The notes under the pieces are model-generated. The model did not search any database. It had not been told where the DNA came from and was given only the letters and a program-made list of their open reading frames with translations. The translations under genes and the position numbers were made by a program. Positions 30,173 through 40,833 of a DNA stretch of 64,000 nt are shown here, one piece after another (position 1 is the first letter of the stretch; each line of letters begins with the position of its first letter). Source of the DNA: Colwellia sp. C2M11 (GTDB lineage Bacteria > Pseudomonadota > Gammaproteobacteria > Enterobacterales > Alteromonadaceae); NCBI RefSeq assembly GCF_018860915.1, contig NZ_JAHKQD010000003.1, forward strand, positions 117,128-181,127. Reading direction: 5' to 3'.

Positions 30173-30784
30173 TTATTCGTGTTTCAAGTTAACTTTAACT
30201 TTATTATTGGTGTCGCGACTTTTCTTTATTAATGCATTATCACTATCTATCTGATTACTATTCACTAAGGATTTAGCTAATCTATCATATAACAATACGT
30301 TCACTGAGGCCGCTAAGTTCATACAGCCCACCGTGGGTACATATACAACACCATCAGCATTATTTATGACGCTTTGACTAATAGTACCATCTTCAGGACC
30401 AAAGATATAAATCGCTTGATCTGGGTGTTGAAAATGAGGCAATGGTGTCGCTCCTTCAACGAGATCTACACAAATAATTTTGGTATTTTCTGGTAGTTCA
30501 GCGCGCAAGGCTTCAATATTTTCAAAATTTCTTGCGGCCTTTAAAGGAATTTTTTCATGAGCATTTTTAGTATCGGTATTATGTTTTGAGCCATTATATT
30601 TAGCTGCATTCGCATACCGCTGTCCTGTATACAATACTTGGTCAACACAATAGCAACCTGCAGCACGCATAACAGCACCAACATTGCTGGGACTTTTAGG
30701 GTTAGTTAAACCAACAGTTACATAACTATTGTCAACTTGTAAACGTTTTCCTAAAGCCATAGTGGAGAGTAAAAGTTTAGTCAT
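30173..30784 (-). CDS. SpoU (TrmH) family RNA 2'-O-methyltransferase
   Basis: 203 aa. SPOUT knot motifs: SPSNVGAVMRAAGCY (motif 1), AIYIFGPEDGTIS (motif 2) and VPTVGCMNLAASVNVLLYD (motif 3), which form the SAM-binding trefoil knot. It probably 2'-O-methylates a tRNA or rRNA nucleotide, but the target cannot be read from the sequence. The motif set is of RNA methyltransferase class without an extra substrate domain. It lies downstream of mazG. Confidence 0.9.
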   Translation of the reverse strand: MTKLLLSTMALGKRLQVDNSYVTVGLTNPKSPSNVGAVMRAAGCYCVDQVLYTGQRYANAAKYNGSKHNTDTKNAHEKIPLKAARNFENIEALRAELPENTKIICVDLVEGATPLPHFQHPDQAIYIFGPEDGTISQSVINNADGVVYVPTVGCMNLAASVNVLLYDRLAKSLVNSNQIDSDNALIKKSRDTNNKVKVNLKHE

Positions 30785-30795
30785 AATATTATCTG

Positions 30796-31614
30796 CTATT
30801 TCTCATTCAGCTTCACTTGCTGCCAATACTGCTCTAATTGCGCTAAACTATGCGCTGAAAAATCTCGTTCCGATTGCTGTACTTGTGCTTCAACCCCATG
30901 AAAGCGTTTAGTAAACTTTTGATTTGCCTTACGCAGCAATGTTTCAGGATCTTCTTTTGCATGACGACATAAGTTCACTACGGCAAACATTAAATCCCCT
31001 ATTTCTTCCCCTAATGCTTTTTTATTAAGATTTTCTGCTTCGAGCTCTGCTTTAACTTCGAGTACTTCTTCTTCAATTTTTGCAAAAACATCCTTCACAT
31101 TATCCCAATCAAAGCCGACATGCGAACATCTTTTTTGGATCTTTGCTGCTTGTGATAGAGCGGGTAAGCTTTTAGGTATATCAGCAAGAATACTCAAGTT
31201 TTCTTGGTTATTTTTTGCTTGACGTTCTTTGGCTTTTTCATTTTCCCAGTTAGCTTTTATTTGTGCGTCACTCGTTAAATCAGCACTACTAAAAACGTGA
31301 GGATGACGGCGAATAAGCTTCTCACAGATAGCCTCAACCACGGTATCAAAATTAAAAAGTTGTTGTTCCTGTCCAAGCTGACTATAAAAAATAACTTGGA
31401 ACAATAAATCACCTAACTCTTTATTAAGCTCAACAAAGTCATTTTGCTCTATTGCATCAACCACTTCATATGCTTCTTCTATAGTGTGCGCGGTAATAGA
31501 GGCAAAATTTTGCTTTATATCCCACGGACAGCCTGTGTCAGGATCACGTAATTGGGACATGATCCAACGTAATTTTTCAATTGAAGCTTCGCTTTCAATA
31601 TTAACATTTAGCAT
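30796..31614 (-). CDS. mazG: Nucleoside triphosphate pyrophosphohydrolase MazG
   Basis: 272 aa with two MazG repeats. Each has the metal-binding ExxE...ExxD pattern: EEAYEVVDAIE with ELGDLLFQVIFYSQLG in the first, and EEEVLEVKAELE with EIGDLMFAVVNLCRH in the second. DPDTGCPWDIKQ near the N-terminus is the family signature. It hydrolyses NTPs to NMPs and in E. coli lowers (p)ppGpp under stress. It follows relA directly, the conserved relA-mazG pair. Confidence 0.98.
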   Translation of the reverse strand: MLNVNIESEASIEKLRWIMSQLRDPDTGCPWDIKQNFASITAHTIEEAYEVVDAIEQNDFVELNKELGDLLFQVIFYSQLGQEQQLFNFDTVVEAICEKLIRRHPHVFSSADLTSDAQIKANWENEKAKERQAKNNQENLSILADIPKSLPALSQAAKIQKRCSHVGFDWDNVKDVFAKIEEEVLEVKAELEAENLNKKALGEEIGDLMFAVVNLCRHAKEDPETLLRKANQKFTKRFHGVEAQVQQSERDFSAHSLAQLEQYWQQVKLNEK

Positions 31615-31649
31615 GTATGTTCTCTTATTCTTAATTTTGACAACAAGTT

Positions 31650-33842
31650 TTATAATCTTTTAACTTCCACAACATCATCAAGTTGCCTTACTTTATCTAG
31701 CACTCTAGTAAGTAGCTCACTACTGGTGACTTCTATTTTAATTTTCATACTCATGGTTTGTTTAGCGCTATCGCTATGACTTTCGATACCAACAATACTC
31801 ACCTTTTCATTCGCAATAATCGTTGATATATCTCGAAATAACCCTTGACGATCACTAGCGATAATAAGCACACTCGCTTGATAATTTTGCTTATCATCAA
31901 CGCCCCATTGAAGCTCTACAATACGCTCCGGCTGCTGATTTAACGAATTAGCGAGTTGTTCACAATCTTGCCGGTGAACTGAAATACCTCGCCCTTGAGT
32001 AATAAAGCCTGAAATCATGTCACCTGGTACAGGGGAACAACATTTTGCCATGTGTGTGAGCAAATTACCGACGCCCGACACAGTAATACCATTATCGTCG
32101 CCAGCAGTACTATGCCCTGCCTGAGGCTCTTTCACTAAACTTTGCGGATCAATCTCAGGTGCTGGATTAAACTTTTCTTCAAGTTGTTTAAAGTAATTAA
32201 TAACTTGCTGTAAACGTGCATTACCTGAACCAATAGCAGCATATAGATCATCAATGGTTTTTACATTGAAATGCGCCACCGCTTCTTTCAATTGCCCTTG
32301 GCTAATGGTTAAGTTAGTTAACTTTGCTAATTCTGTATCAAGTAACTCCTTACCTTGAGCTAAATGCTTATCGCGATCTTGTAATTTAAAAAAATGTTGT
32401 ACTTTGGCTCGAGCTCTTGATGAATGAATATAATTTAAATTAGGGTTTAACCAATCACGACTTGGATTAGGGTGATTATTTGTTAACACTTCAACCTGAT
32501 CACCCGTTTTCAACTGATGAGTAAAAGGAACGATTTTTCCAAAGACTTTAGCCCCAATACAACAATGACCAACATTAGAGTGAATATAATAGGCAAAATC
32601 TAATGGGGTTGAACCCATAGGTAAATCAATCACATCACCAGAAGGTGTAAAGACATAAATTCTATCTTCAAAAACCTGGCTGCGAAGTTCATCTAGCAGC
32701 TCTCCATTTTCCGAGACATCATCTTGCCACTGTAAAATTTTGCGTAACCAGCCTATCTTGTCATCAAAGCTATTACTTTTTCCTGTTATCGAGCCTTCTT
32801 TATAACGCCAATGTGCTGCTACACCTAACTCGGCATCATCATCCATTTGCTGCGTTCTTATTTGTACCTCTACTGACTTACCTTCAGGGCCAAGTACAAC
32901 AGTATGAATCGATTGGTAACCATTAGACTTAGGCGTTGCAACGTAGTCTGAAAATTCTTGAGATAAATGTTGCCACTGAGTATGAACAACACCTAAAGCA
33001 GAATAACAGTCTTGTATTCTTTCAACGACAACTCGCACAGCTCGCACATCAAACAACTGATCGAAATCTAATGCTTTTTGTTGCATTTTTTTCCAGATGC
33101 TATAAATATGTTTTGGACGACCGTAAACCTCTCCCTTGATTTCTAACGCTTTTAATTGATCACTTAAATTCCCAACAAAATCATGCATATATTGTTCACG
33201 TTCAAGGCGTGTTTCATCTAATAATTTGGCAATTTTTTTATAAACTTGTGGATGAAGGTAACGAAATGAAATATCTTCTAATTCCCACTTTAATTGACCA
33301 ATACCTAAGCGGTTGGCCAAAGGTGCATATATATTAGCGCTATCTTTAGCTGTTAATACGCGACTTTCTTCATCACTGTGCTTTTGTTCTCGTAAGTCAC
33401 ACAAACGTTCAGCTAATTTAATAACTACCGCACGTACATCTTCAACCATGGCCAATAACATACGGCGAATATTATCAATATTACTTACACTACTTTGTTG
33501 CCTTAAGCCTTTGATAGCTTCCATTTTCTCAACACCTTGGCAAAGCATTGCAACATCTTTACTACAGTGTTCTTTAACAAAATCTTGCGTAATTAAATTC
33601 TCTTCTAGTAAAGGCGTTAAAAAAGCTGCTAATAAAGAATCAGCATCTAAATTTAAACTAGAAAGTATCTCTACCATTTCCCTTGCTTTTAAAAGACTAG
33701 CTTCATGTTGTTGAAAGAATGGCGAAACTTGCTCCCACAACTGTTCCAATGCTTGTTGTTTTTCTTCTGGTAAAGATTGCTCTGTTAGCCAATGTTTAAA
33801 ATTTACACTAACAACCTGATGAGATTTACGCACCGAAACCAT
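31650..33842 (-). CDS. relA: (p)ppGpp synthetase RelA
   Basis: 730 aa from the ATG at 33842, which has a good site AAAGGAAAG. A frame 28 codons longer lacks one. RelA makes ppGpp on stalled ribosomes. The N-terminal HD domain is degenerate: where hydrolases have an HD pair this reads DADSLLAAFLTPL. Such loss is normal for monofunctional RelA. The synthetase domain has YGRPKHIYSIWKKM and FDVRAVRVVV...YQSIHTVVLGP. TGS (VFTPSGDVIDLPMGSTPLDF), a Cys-containing zinc-finger region (HMAKCCSPVPGD) and a C-terminal ACT domain follow. It lies between rlmD and mazG. Confidence 0.98.
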   Translation of the reverse strand: MVSVRKSHQVVSVNFKHWLTEQSLPEEKQQALEQLWEQVSPFFQQHEASLLKAREMVEILSSLNLDADSLLAAFLTPLLEENLITQDFVKEHCSKDVAMLCQGVEKMEAIKGLRQQSSVSNIDNIRRMLLAMVEDVRAVVIKLAERLCDLREQKHSDEESRVLTAKDSANIYAPLANRLGIGQLKWELEDISFRYLHPQVYKKIAKLLDETRLEREQYMHDFVGNLSDQLKALEIKGEVYGRPKHIYSIWKKMQQKALDFDQLFDVRAVRVVVERIQDCYSALGVVHTQWQHLSQEFSDYVATPKSNGYQSIHTVVLGPEGKSVEVQIRTQQMDDDAELGVAAHWRYKEGSITGKSNSFDDKIGWLRKILQWQDDVSENGELLDELRSQVFEDRIYVFTPSGDVIDLPMGSTPLDFAYYIHSNVGHCCIGAKVFGKIVPFTHQLKTGDQVEVLTNNHPNPSRDWLNPNLNYIHSSRARAKVQHFFKLQDRDKHLAQGKELLDTELAKLTNLTISQGQLKEAVAHFNVKTIDDLYAAIGSGNARLQQVINYFKQLEEKFNPAPEIDPQSLVKEPQAGHSTAGDDNGITVSGVGNLLTHMAKCCSPVPGDMISGFITQGRGISVHRQDCEQLANSLNQQPERIVELQWGVDDKQNYQASVLIIASDRQGLFRDISTIIANEKVSIVGIESHSDSAKQTMSMKIKIEVTSSELLTRVLDKVRQLDDVVEVKRL

Positions 33843-33981
33843 TTTCTTTCCTTTATGAAAACCACGATTTAAGACCAATTTCGCTAAATTATACCACGGC
33901 ACTCCTGCTCTCAATGCCAAGAACAACTTTTGCGCCGTGAAGTATTGCCATTGAGCAATAACTAAGTGTAATTTAGTTTAC

Positions 33982-35397
33982 TTACCGACTAAACAATACC
34001 ATAGTCTCAACATGCTTTGTTTGAGAAAACATATCGATTAACCCTATTTTTTCAATTTTATACCCTTTTGAAATTAGCACCTGACTATCTCTAGCCAACG
34101 TAGTAGGATCACAACTAACATATAAAACTGTGGGAATATTAAGTTGAATCACTTGCTCTACAGCTAACTCTGCTCCTGCTCTAGCAGGATCTAATAGCAC
34201 CTTATTAAATTCATTTTTCGCCCAAATATTAGACAACCATTCACTATTTAAATCTGCTTGAAAAAAATGGCAATTATTTATCTGGTTAAACTTAGCATTA
34301 GCACTCGCTTTATTAACCATACTTTGTACACCTTCAACGCCAATAACTAACTTAGCTTGTTGCGCTAGCGGTAAACTGAAGTTTCCAAGACCACAAAATA
34401 AATCTAATATATTGTCATTTTTTTGCGGCGACAACCAATCAAGCGCCTGTTCAACCATGGCCAAATTTACCTGCTGATTTATCTGTATAAAATCTGTACT
34501 TGAAAAATTAATTTGAATACCATTAACTAAGCGATAACGTAAACTATCAACCAAGTTACCTGAACTTTTATTAACATTTTCGTTATTACTATCATTAGTT
34601 TGGAAATAAATTTCCCAGCTATTCTTTTCAGCATATTCTTGCCACAATTGATGGTCATGTTCATTTATCGCTCTAATTTGGCGGATGATGAGTGTTAACT
34701 TTTTTACTGGCTTCGTAGCACTATTTATATCAACGGGGACTAGCTCATTATCATCTAAATCTTCTGTGCTAATAACTTCAATATGACCAATCGCTTTTTT
34801 CACACTCAGTTTATTAATCAATGTTTTTAATAAGGGAAATATATTAGCCGCCGGCTCAACAAGCACAGGGCACGACTTAACAGCGACAAGCTGATTAGTA
34901 GATTTTTGCCTAAAACCGATCGTCGCGTGGGCGTTCTTATCAAATTGCACACCTATTCTTGCTTTTCGACGGTATTCCCATGGCGAACTGGTAACGGGGC
35001 TTTGCCAAGGTAATTTAGCAACAATAGTGTCTGCTACACCAGCGCGAGAAAAAAGCGATATAATTTTATTTTTCTTAAAATCAAGCTGCTGTGAATATTC
35101 TAGCTGCTGTATATCGCAACCACCACACAGAGTAAAATGCTGGCATTTTGCCACAACCCTATGTTGGCTAGCTTTATTGATTGTTAAAAGTTTAGCTAAC
35201 GCATATTTATTTTTTTGTTCAACAATCTTAATATCGACGCTTTCGTTCGGTAAAGAGCCAGGAATAAAAACGGGTTTACTCTGGTAGTAGGCAACGCCAC
35301 AGCCATTTGAGTCTAATCTTTCAACCTTAACGGTTAGTTTTTTTCTCTCTTGGGCTTTAACTGACTTTTTATTATTTACTTGGAAAAAGTTTGCCAT
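33982..35397 (-). CDS. rlmD: 23S rRNA (uracil(1939)-C5)-methyltransferase RlmD
   Basis: 471 aa. The N-terminal TRAM domain (VERLDSNGCGVAYYQSKPVF) is followed by a 4Fe-4S cluster motif CQHFTLCGGCDIQQL. The SAM-binding core is DLFCGLGNFSLPLA, with the nucleophile Cys in VSCDPTTLARD. Slightly longer than E. coli RlmD (433 aa). The extra length includes an acidic/asparagine-rich segment near residues 270-290. Upstream of relA and divergent from barA, a conserved order. Confidence 0.97.
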   Translation of the reverse strand: MANFFQVNNKKSVKAQERKKLTVKVERLDSNGCGVAYYQSKPVFIPGSLPNESVDIKIVEQKNKYALAKLLTINKASQHRVVAKCQHFTLCGGCDIQQLEYSQQLDFKKNKIISLFSRAGVADTIVAKLPWQSPVTSSPWEYRRKARIGVQFDKNAHATIGFRQKSTNQLVAVKSCPVLVEPAANIFPLLKTLINKLSVKKAIGHIEVISTEDLDDNELVPVDINSATKPVKKLTLIIRQIRAINEHDHQLWQEYAEKNSWEIYFQTNDSNNENVNKSSGNLVDSLRYRLVNGIQINFSSTDFIQINQQVNLAMVEQALDWLSPQKNDNILDLFCGLGNFSLPLAQQAKLVIGVEGVQSMVNKASANAKFNQINNCHFFQADLNSEWLSNIWAKNEFNKVLLDPARAGAELAVEQVIQLNIPTVLYVSCDPTTLARDSQVLISKGYKIEKIGLIDMFSQTKHVETMVLFSR

Positions 35398-35592
35398 TAT
35401 TGAATACCTAGGAATTTTCTTTATTTGGGCTTACATCAGTAGCTAAAGCAGAACTCAACTAAAAAGTGTAATTTTATTAAGCATATGACATTATAGGCTT
35501 ATCAGGATGATCATTTTACACTAGTTTTATACTCGTTCCACCTGAAGTTACGGGTTTAGGGTAAAACGAGCAAATATTAAACACTATTCATA

Positions 35593-38397
35593 ATGCATAA
35601 ATTACGCCTCAAAGACTGGGTTATATTACTAACGATTGTTCCTATAGCATTTATTAGCTTTGGACTTGCCAGCTATTTTTCATATAACCGTAGTAGTGAA
35701 TTAAACGAATTTTTAACTTTACGCTCCCAAAGTATTATTGAACCTTTAGCCATTACCACTAAAGAAGCATATGTTAACAACAACCGCGAAAAAATTCGCG
35801 CTATCATCAGCGCGGTACACCGAAGCCAATCAAGTCTTATTAAAAGTATTACTGTCTTTACTTTAGATAACCAAATATTAGTAACCAGCGCTTATCATGG
35901 TGATACAAATTTAATGCGCTTAAAACCAGAAGAAGCCCCTCCTTCCTATACTCAAGGAGAGCACTTTGACGATTTTATTATTTTCAGAACGCCTATCCTT
36001 GACGAAAAATTTGATAGTAATAATGTTTTAACACCTTTGGGCTACATTGCTATACATGTCGATAAAAGCTGGATTAAGCTCAAACAACAAAGCCAATATA
36101 TTATTGCCTTTAGCCTCGCTTTTCTTGCTGTTTTACTGAGTAGTCTTTTAGCACTGAAGCTGATTCAAAACGTAACTAAGCCGATCAACTCCATGGTGAA
36201 TGCTATTGATCGAATTAGAGAGGGAAAGCTTGAAAGTCGCGTAACTGGGCAACTGTTAATTGGCGAACTTAATTTTTTAAAACTAGGTATTAATGCCATG
36301 GCGCAATCATTGGGTAATTACCAAAATGAAATGCAAAGTAGTATTGATCAAGCAACCATTGATTTACGTGAAAGTTTAGAACAGTATGAAATTCAAAATG
36401 TTGAGTTAAGCATTGCCAAGAAAAAATCTCAAGATGCTAATAAAATAAAGTCGGAATTTTTAGCTAATATGAGCCATGAATTACGTACCCCCTTAAATGG
36501 GGTAATTGGCTTTACTCGACAAGTACTTAAAACACCACTAAGCGACTCTCAACGAGATTACTTACAAACAATCGATAGATCTGCCAATAATTTACTCGCC
36601 ATTATTAATGATATTCTGGATTTTTCAAAACTTGAAGCAGGAAAAATGGTAATAGAAAGTATTCCCTTTTCATTAAGAGAATCTATCGATGAGAGCTTAG
36701 TGCTATTAGCACCTAGTGCTCATAAAAAAGAATTAGAGTTATCAATAAAAATTGATAACTCACTGCCTGACTCCTTGTTAGGCGATGCAATGCGCATTAA
36801 ACAAATTATGAGTAACTTAGTCAGCAATGCTATTAAATTTACTCAACATGGCTCTGTGCTTATCGATGTTACCTTCAACATAATTAACGCCAAACGAGCT
36901 GCAATAAAAATAACCGTTGCTGACAGTGGTATTGGTATGAGCAACGTACAACAAAAAACAATATTTAAAGCCTTTACTCAAGCAGATCAAAGTATCACCA
37001 GACTACATGGAGGAACCGGTTTAGGTTTAGTTATTTGCCAAAGACTTGCTCATGAAATGAAGGGGGATATAGGTTTTAGTTCTAATAAAAATCATGGTTC
37101 AACATTTTGGTTTAACTTTGAATGTGGCATGAACACCTTACCTGTAACAGGTGAATTAGAGCACTTAAGGCTAGCAGATAAGTCTATTTTATATTATGAA
37201 CCGCATTCACATAGCCGAGCGGCAACATACGACATTTTATCTAATTGGGATATGAAAGTAACTAAAGTCGACACTAAAACACAATTAGATGAAGTGCTTG
37301 AACAGTCTGCACAAGATGAAAATACACATTTTGATTTTGCATTAATTGGTCACGATAAAACCTCAACCGCTTTAAGTGATTTAAAAAAAACAATCACTAA
37401 AATAAAGCCTCAAATAGCCAATATACATTTAGCTATTAATAGTAATTCACCTAGTTTACATGATGCTCTGCTAGCCAGTGGTGCTTTAAGCTGTTTAAGT
37501 AAGCCAATAACAACAAACAAACTCTACAGTGCTTTATTAGCTGAGCCTGAGTATTTATCAACGCCAAATAAAAACATTCTGCCCATTAAGGTACTCGCAG
37601 TAGACGACAACGAAGCGAACTTAAAACTCATTAATGCCCTATTATGCGAGCAAGTGGGCGAAGTTGTCTTGGCTGACAATGGCTTAAAAGCGTTAGAGTT
37701 ATGCCAGAATGAAATTTTTACCTTAATTTTTATGGACATTCAAATGCCAATAATGGATGGCATAAGCTCCCTACAAGCTATTAGACGTAATTCTTATAAC
37801 GAAAAAACGCCTATAATTGCAGTGACAGCCCATGCTTTAAGTGGTGAAAAAGAAAGAATGGAACAACAAGGTTTTGATGCCTACATGACTAAGCCTATAG
37901 ATGAAACTATGTTAAAACACATTATTTATGAATACTGTGATATTAATTATTTTCTAGATAGTGACAAAAAAAATTCACATACACCGAGAGAAACTTTGCC
38001 TTTAACACTACAAGATGAGCACAATATAAAGATAATAGATTGGCAGATAGCACTTAACAGAACAGGCGGAAAAGAAAATTTAGCTAAAGAGATGCTTATA
38101 GGATTAATTGAATACTTACCAGAAAGTAAAAGAGAGATCAGCATTGCGTTAGAAGAACAAGATAGTACGAAATTAACAAAATTGATACACAAACTAAACG
38201 GAACTTGCTGTTACACGGGGGTTCCACAGCTAACCAATATTTGCCAAGAAATAGAAACTCAACTGAAAAAAGAGGCAGCTTTAGGTAGCTTAGAGCCTGA
38301 ATTTTTAGAGTTTTTTGAACAAATAGAGTTAATATTAGAACAAGCGCCTAGTGTGTTAATAAAGCTAAATAGCGATGTACCTGGAATAAATATTTAA
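35593..38397 (+). CDS. barA: Hybrid sensor histidine kinase BarA
   Basis: 934 aa. An N-terminal membrane helix (residues 10-30), a periplasmic loop and a second helix (about 172-192) lead into HAMP. The HisKA box MSHELRTPLNG has His295. HATPase motifs NLVSNAIKF and GGTGLGL follow. A first receiver-like domain (about 530-650) lacks the phospho-acceptor Asp and is degenerate. The second receiver (VLAVDDNEAN, Asp715 in FMDIQMP) is intact. A C-terminal Hpt domain has His866 in IHKLNGTCC. BarA passes phosphate to UvrY/GacA, which controls the Csr small RNAs. The position divergent from rlmD-relA is typical. Confidence 0.96.
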   Translation: MHKLRLKDWVILLTIVPIAFISFGLASYFSYNRSSELNEFLTLRSQSIIEPLAITTKEAYVNNNREKIRAIISAVHRSQSSLIKSITVFTLDNQILVTSAYHGDTNLMRLKPEEAPPSYTQGEHFDDFIIFRTPILDEKFDSNNVLTPLGYIAIHVDKSWIKLKQQSQYIIAFSLAFLAVLLSSLLALKLIQNVTKPINSMVNAIDRIREGKLESRVTGQLLIGELNFLKLGINAMAQSLGNYQNEMQSSIDQATIDLRESLEQYEIQNVELSIAKKKSQDANKIKSEFLANMSHELRTPLNGVIGFTRQVLKTPLSDSQRDYLQTIDRSANNLLAIINDILDFSKLEAGKMVIESIPFSLRESIDESLVLLAPSAHKKELELSIKIDNSLPDSLLGDAMRIKQIMSNLVSNAIKFTQHGSVLIDVTFNIINAKRAAIKITVADSGIGMSNVQQKTIFKAFTQADQSITRLHGGTGLGLVICQRLAHEMKGDIGFSSNKNHGSTFWFNFECGMNTLPVTGELEHLRLADKSILYYEPHSHSRAATYDILSNWDMKVTKVDTKTQLDEVLEQSAQDENTHFDFALIGHDKTSTALSDLKKTITKIKPQIANIHLAINSNSPSLHDALLASGALSCLSKPITTNKLYSALLAEPEYLSTPNKNILPIKVLAVDDNEANLKLINALLCEQVGEVVLADNGLKALELCQNEIFTLIFMDIQMPIMDGISSLQAIRRNSYNEKTPIIAVTAHALSGEKERMEQQGFDAYMTKPIDETMLKHIIYEYCDINYFLDSDKKNSHTPRETLPLTLQDEHNIKIIDWQIALNRTGGKENLAKEMLIGLIEYLPESKREISIALEEQDSTKLTKLIHKLNGTCCYTGVPQLTNICQEIETQLKKEAALGSLEPEFLEFFEQIELILEQAPSVLIKLNSDVPGINI

Positions 38398-38642
38398 TCA
38401 CGAAGCGTAATATCAGGACTTGTATCAATCTCGCCATCTTCAGTAATTATTGCGATCCCAGAGTTACAAGTGAGTACAGCTATACTATGGTCTTTTTCTT
38501 TTCGTATAAAGGATAATTCATAGCCAAACTTGCCTAGACTGCTAGCTGAAAATTTTTGCGCTAATGATAACCTATCCCACAACATAGATTTTTCAGATGA
38601 GCGTTCACGTCTTTCAAGTATTATTTTCTCTTCTGCTTGCAT
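38394..38642 (-). CDS. Uncharacterised 82-aa protein, tail-to-tail with barA
   Basis: 82 aa, no family recognised. The N-terminal half is charged and helical (ERRERSSEKSMLWDRLSLAQ). The C-terminal half looks like short beta strands (GYELSFIRKEKDHSIAVL, GIAIITEDGEID). Soluble, no signal peptide. It overlaps the barA stop by four bases and is separated from acpS by 150 AT-rich bases. Length and a plausible composition support a real gene, but the function is unknown. Confidence 0.65.
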   Translation of the reverse strand: MQAEEKIILERRERSSEKSMLWDRLSLAQKFSASSLGKFGYELSFIRKEKDHSIAVLTCNSGIAIITEDGEIDTSPDITLRD

Positions 38643-38793
38643 GAAAATTCCTTATTTAAACAACAAAAGCTAATAGCTACAATTAAAATGCAGAATTCCG
38701 CAAATATAAGAACTCGATTTTAGTATAAAAAAAATAAAAATAAAATAAAAAAATATTATACCCGCTATCCTTAATTTAATATTTTTGACTACT

Positions 38794-39186
38794 TTATGAA
38801 AGCGTCACAAATGCTGTTGCATAACGTTTTTCATCAGCAAGAGAAATATGCCAATACTGTGCTTTTTTAGATTGAGCAATTTCTAGGGCTCTACTAGAAA
38901 GTATAAGTTTAGGCTCTCCACTTGCAAGCGTTATTATTTCTATATGTTGAAAAGAAACACCACTTGCTATACCAGTACCTAAAGCTTTGGCTGTCGCCTC
39001 CTTTCCTGCCCAACGTTTAGCCAAATAACTTGTAGCATTATTAACTGAAACTAGACCCATACTTACAAAGCGTTCATATTCATCCAGTGTCAATACACGC
39101 TTAGCTAATCGTTCACGAGTATTATCAGGCATTTTAGCAATACGACTAATTTCTACAATATCTGTACCAATACCAATAATCGGCAT
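38794..39186 (-). CDS. acpS: Holo-[acyl-carrier-protein] synthase
   Basis: 130 aa. Transfers phosphopantetheine from CoA to ACP for fatty-acid synthesis. The N-terminal IIGIGTDIVEISRI carries the Mg-binding Asp, and the second motif is RWAGKEATAKALGTGI. The C-terminal WHISLADEKRYATAFV is also typical. Last gene of the lepA-lepB-rnc-era-recO-pdxJ-acpS set, 89 bases after pdxJ. Confidence 0.98.
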   Translation of the reverse strand: MPIIGIGTDIVEISRIAKMPDNTRERLAKRVLTLDEYERFVSMGLVSVNNATSYLAKRWAGKEATAKALGTGIASGVSFQHIEIITLASGEPKLILSSRALEIAQSKKAQYWHISLADEKRYATAFVTLS

Positions 39187-39275
39187 ATATGATCCTTAAA
39201 AGCTAGTTCCCAGTATTTTAAATCGAACTCAAACTAACTTGAGCTCAATTTAAAATAATCATTAAGAAGCTAAAA

Positions 39276-40007
39276 CTACTGCCTTGCTTCTAACATTAAT
39301 GCTTTCATATCTCTAACCGCTTTATCAAGACCATCAATAGCTGCACGAGCTATAATGGCATGACCAATATTTAATTCTATTATCTCTTCTATTGCAGCAA
39401 TAGGTTTAACATTAAAGTAATTAAGTCCATGACCTGCATTTACTTTCAAACCAATACTGTGCGCATACTTAATACCATCAGTTAAACGTACTAATTCACT
39501 TTGTTGAACTGACTCTTCTATTGCATCGGCATATTGGCCAGTATGGATTTCAATATAAGGTGCGCCACTCGCTAAAGCAGCATCAATTTGACCTTTATCT
39601 GCATCAATAAATAAGCTTACTTGTGTACCTACTGCTGAAATTTTTGTCACAGCATCAGCTATTTTTTCAAACTGCTGAATAACATCTAGACCTCCTTCTG
39701 TTGTTAGCTCTTCTCTTTTTTCAGGGACTAAACAGCAGAAAGCTGGTTTCACCTCACAGGCAATTGCGATCATCTCGTCAGTAACGGCCATTTCAAAATT
39801 CATTCGCGTATGTAGTGTCTGTTTTAACACATGAATATCTCGATCTTGGATATGGCGTCTATCTTCACGTAAATGTACAGTTATACCATCAGCTCCAGCA
39901 TGTTCGGCAACACTAGCGGCATATACTGGGTCAGGGTAATTTGTTCCCCTAGCTTGGCGTAAAGTCGCAATATGATCGACATTAACACCTAAAAGTAATT
40001 CTTTCAT
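39276..40007 (-). CDS. pdxJ: Pyridoxine 5'-phosphate synthase
   Basis: 243 aa. Condenses aminoacetone phosphate with deoxyxylulose 5-phosphate to give pyridoxine 5'-phosphate (vitamin B6). [20 protein letters not shown], then [16 protein letters not shown], and later [13 protein letters not shown] are diagnostic. Its substrate DXP is made by the Dxs encoded at the right of this window. It starts 11 bases after recO. Confidence 0.99.
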   Translation of the reverse strand: MKELLLGVNVDHIATLRQARGTNYPDPVYAASVAEHAGADGITVHLREDRRHIQDRDIHVLKQTLHTRMNFEMAVTDEMIAIACEVKPAFCCLVPEKREELTTEGGLDVIQQFEKIADAVTKISAVGTQVSLFIDADKGQIDAALASGAPYIEIHTGQYADAIEESVQQSELVRLTDGIKYAHSIGLKVNAGHGLNYFNVKPIAAIEEIIELNIGHAIIARAAIDGLDKAVRDMKALMLEARQ

Positions 40008-40018
40008 TTTATTCTCTC

Positions 40019-40747
40019 TTATTTTTTCTCAAATAATTTACGGCTATTTAAAGGCTTACCATCAAGTAGATGGGTTAACACATTTCGCATTAATAGTTTA
40101 AACGTATGCCCAGCGTCTTTATCTATAAGCTCTGTGCCTTGATAAATATAATTAGCAATAGATTGTAAATGCTCTGTATTAAACCAAGGCGTAGTTATAT
40201 TAGTTACTGAATATTTATAAGCAGGAACAAACCCTTGTTCTACTACATAATAAAAACCAGCAACATTATCACTTACTTCATTAAATACAGGGCTAAAATC
40301 AAACGATTGACCCAGCTCTTCTAACAAGCATAATTCAAATTGTCGTAATTGAGGAGCAATAGGTAAATTTTCAGATAGGGATATTAATGTTAACTGATAT
40401 TGCTTAAATACCGCTTCACAGACAATATCATTACTCAAGAGTTTAACCAAAAGCTCATTTATATAAAAACCACTATATAAATAATGTTGGTTTAAAGAAT
40501 AAGAATTACCTGCTGCTTCAATACCCGTAATACGCTTTAACGTCGCATTGCTGTCTTTAAAAGTAAGTTTTAAAGGTAAAAAAGGCTGGATCATACCTTT
40601 TTTAATAGAGCGTTTAGATTGCCCTACATACACAAGTGCGGAAGTTTTTCCTTCGTATTCAGTTAACAATTCAAGTAGTTGCTGATTCTCTTTGAAAGGG
40701 CGAGAATGGAGTACAAAAGCATGATGTTCCACTTGAATATTTGACAT
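40019..40747 (-). CDS. recO: DNA repair protein RecO
   Basis: 242 aa. N-terminal OB-fold ([20 protein letters not shown]...[10 protein letters not shown]), then a helical domain with [16 protein letters not shown]. No clear CxxC zinc finger is visible, as in several gammaproteobacterial RecO proteins. With RecR it loads RecA on SSB-coated gaps. It lies between era and pdxJ, as usual. Confidence 0.96.
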   Translation of the reverse strand: MSNIQVEHHAFVLHSRPFKENQQLLELLTEYEGKTSALVYVGQSKRSIKKGMIQPFLPLKLTFKDSNATLKRITGIEAAGNSYSLNQHYLYSGFYINELLVKLLSNDIVCEAVFKQYQLTLISLSENLPIAPQLRQFELCLLEELGQSFDFSPVFNEVSDNVAGFYYVVEQGFVPAYKYSVTNITTPWFNTEHLQSIANYIYQGTELIDKDAGHTFKLLMRNVLTHLLDGKPLNSRKLFEKK

Positions 40748-40833
40748 GTTTCTACTATTTTTCGTAATACGTCATTTTATAGAATAAGCCAATAAGTATT
40801 GCTTTATTAGCTTAGCTGTTACTTAACTAGCCA

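Noticed and set aside
33843..33926. 28-codon extension of RelA
   Set aside because: The ATG at 33842 has a good ribosome-binding site and matches the usual RelA N-terminus; the extension does not.
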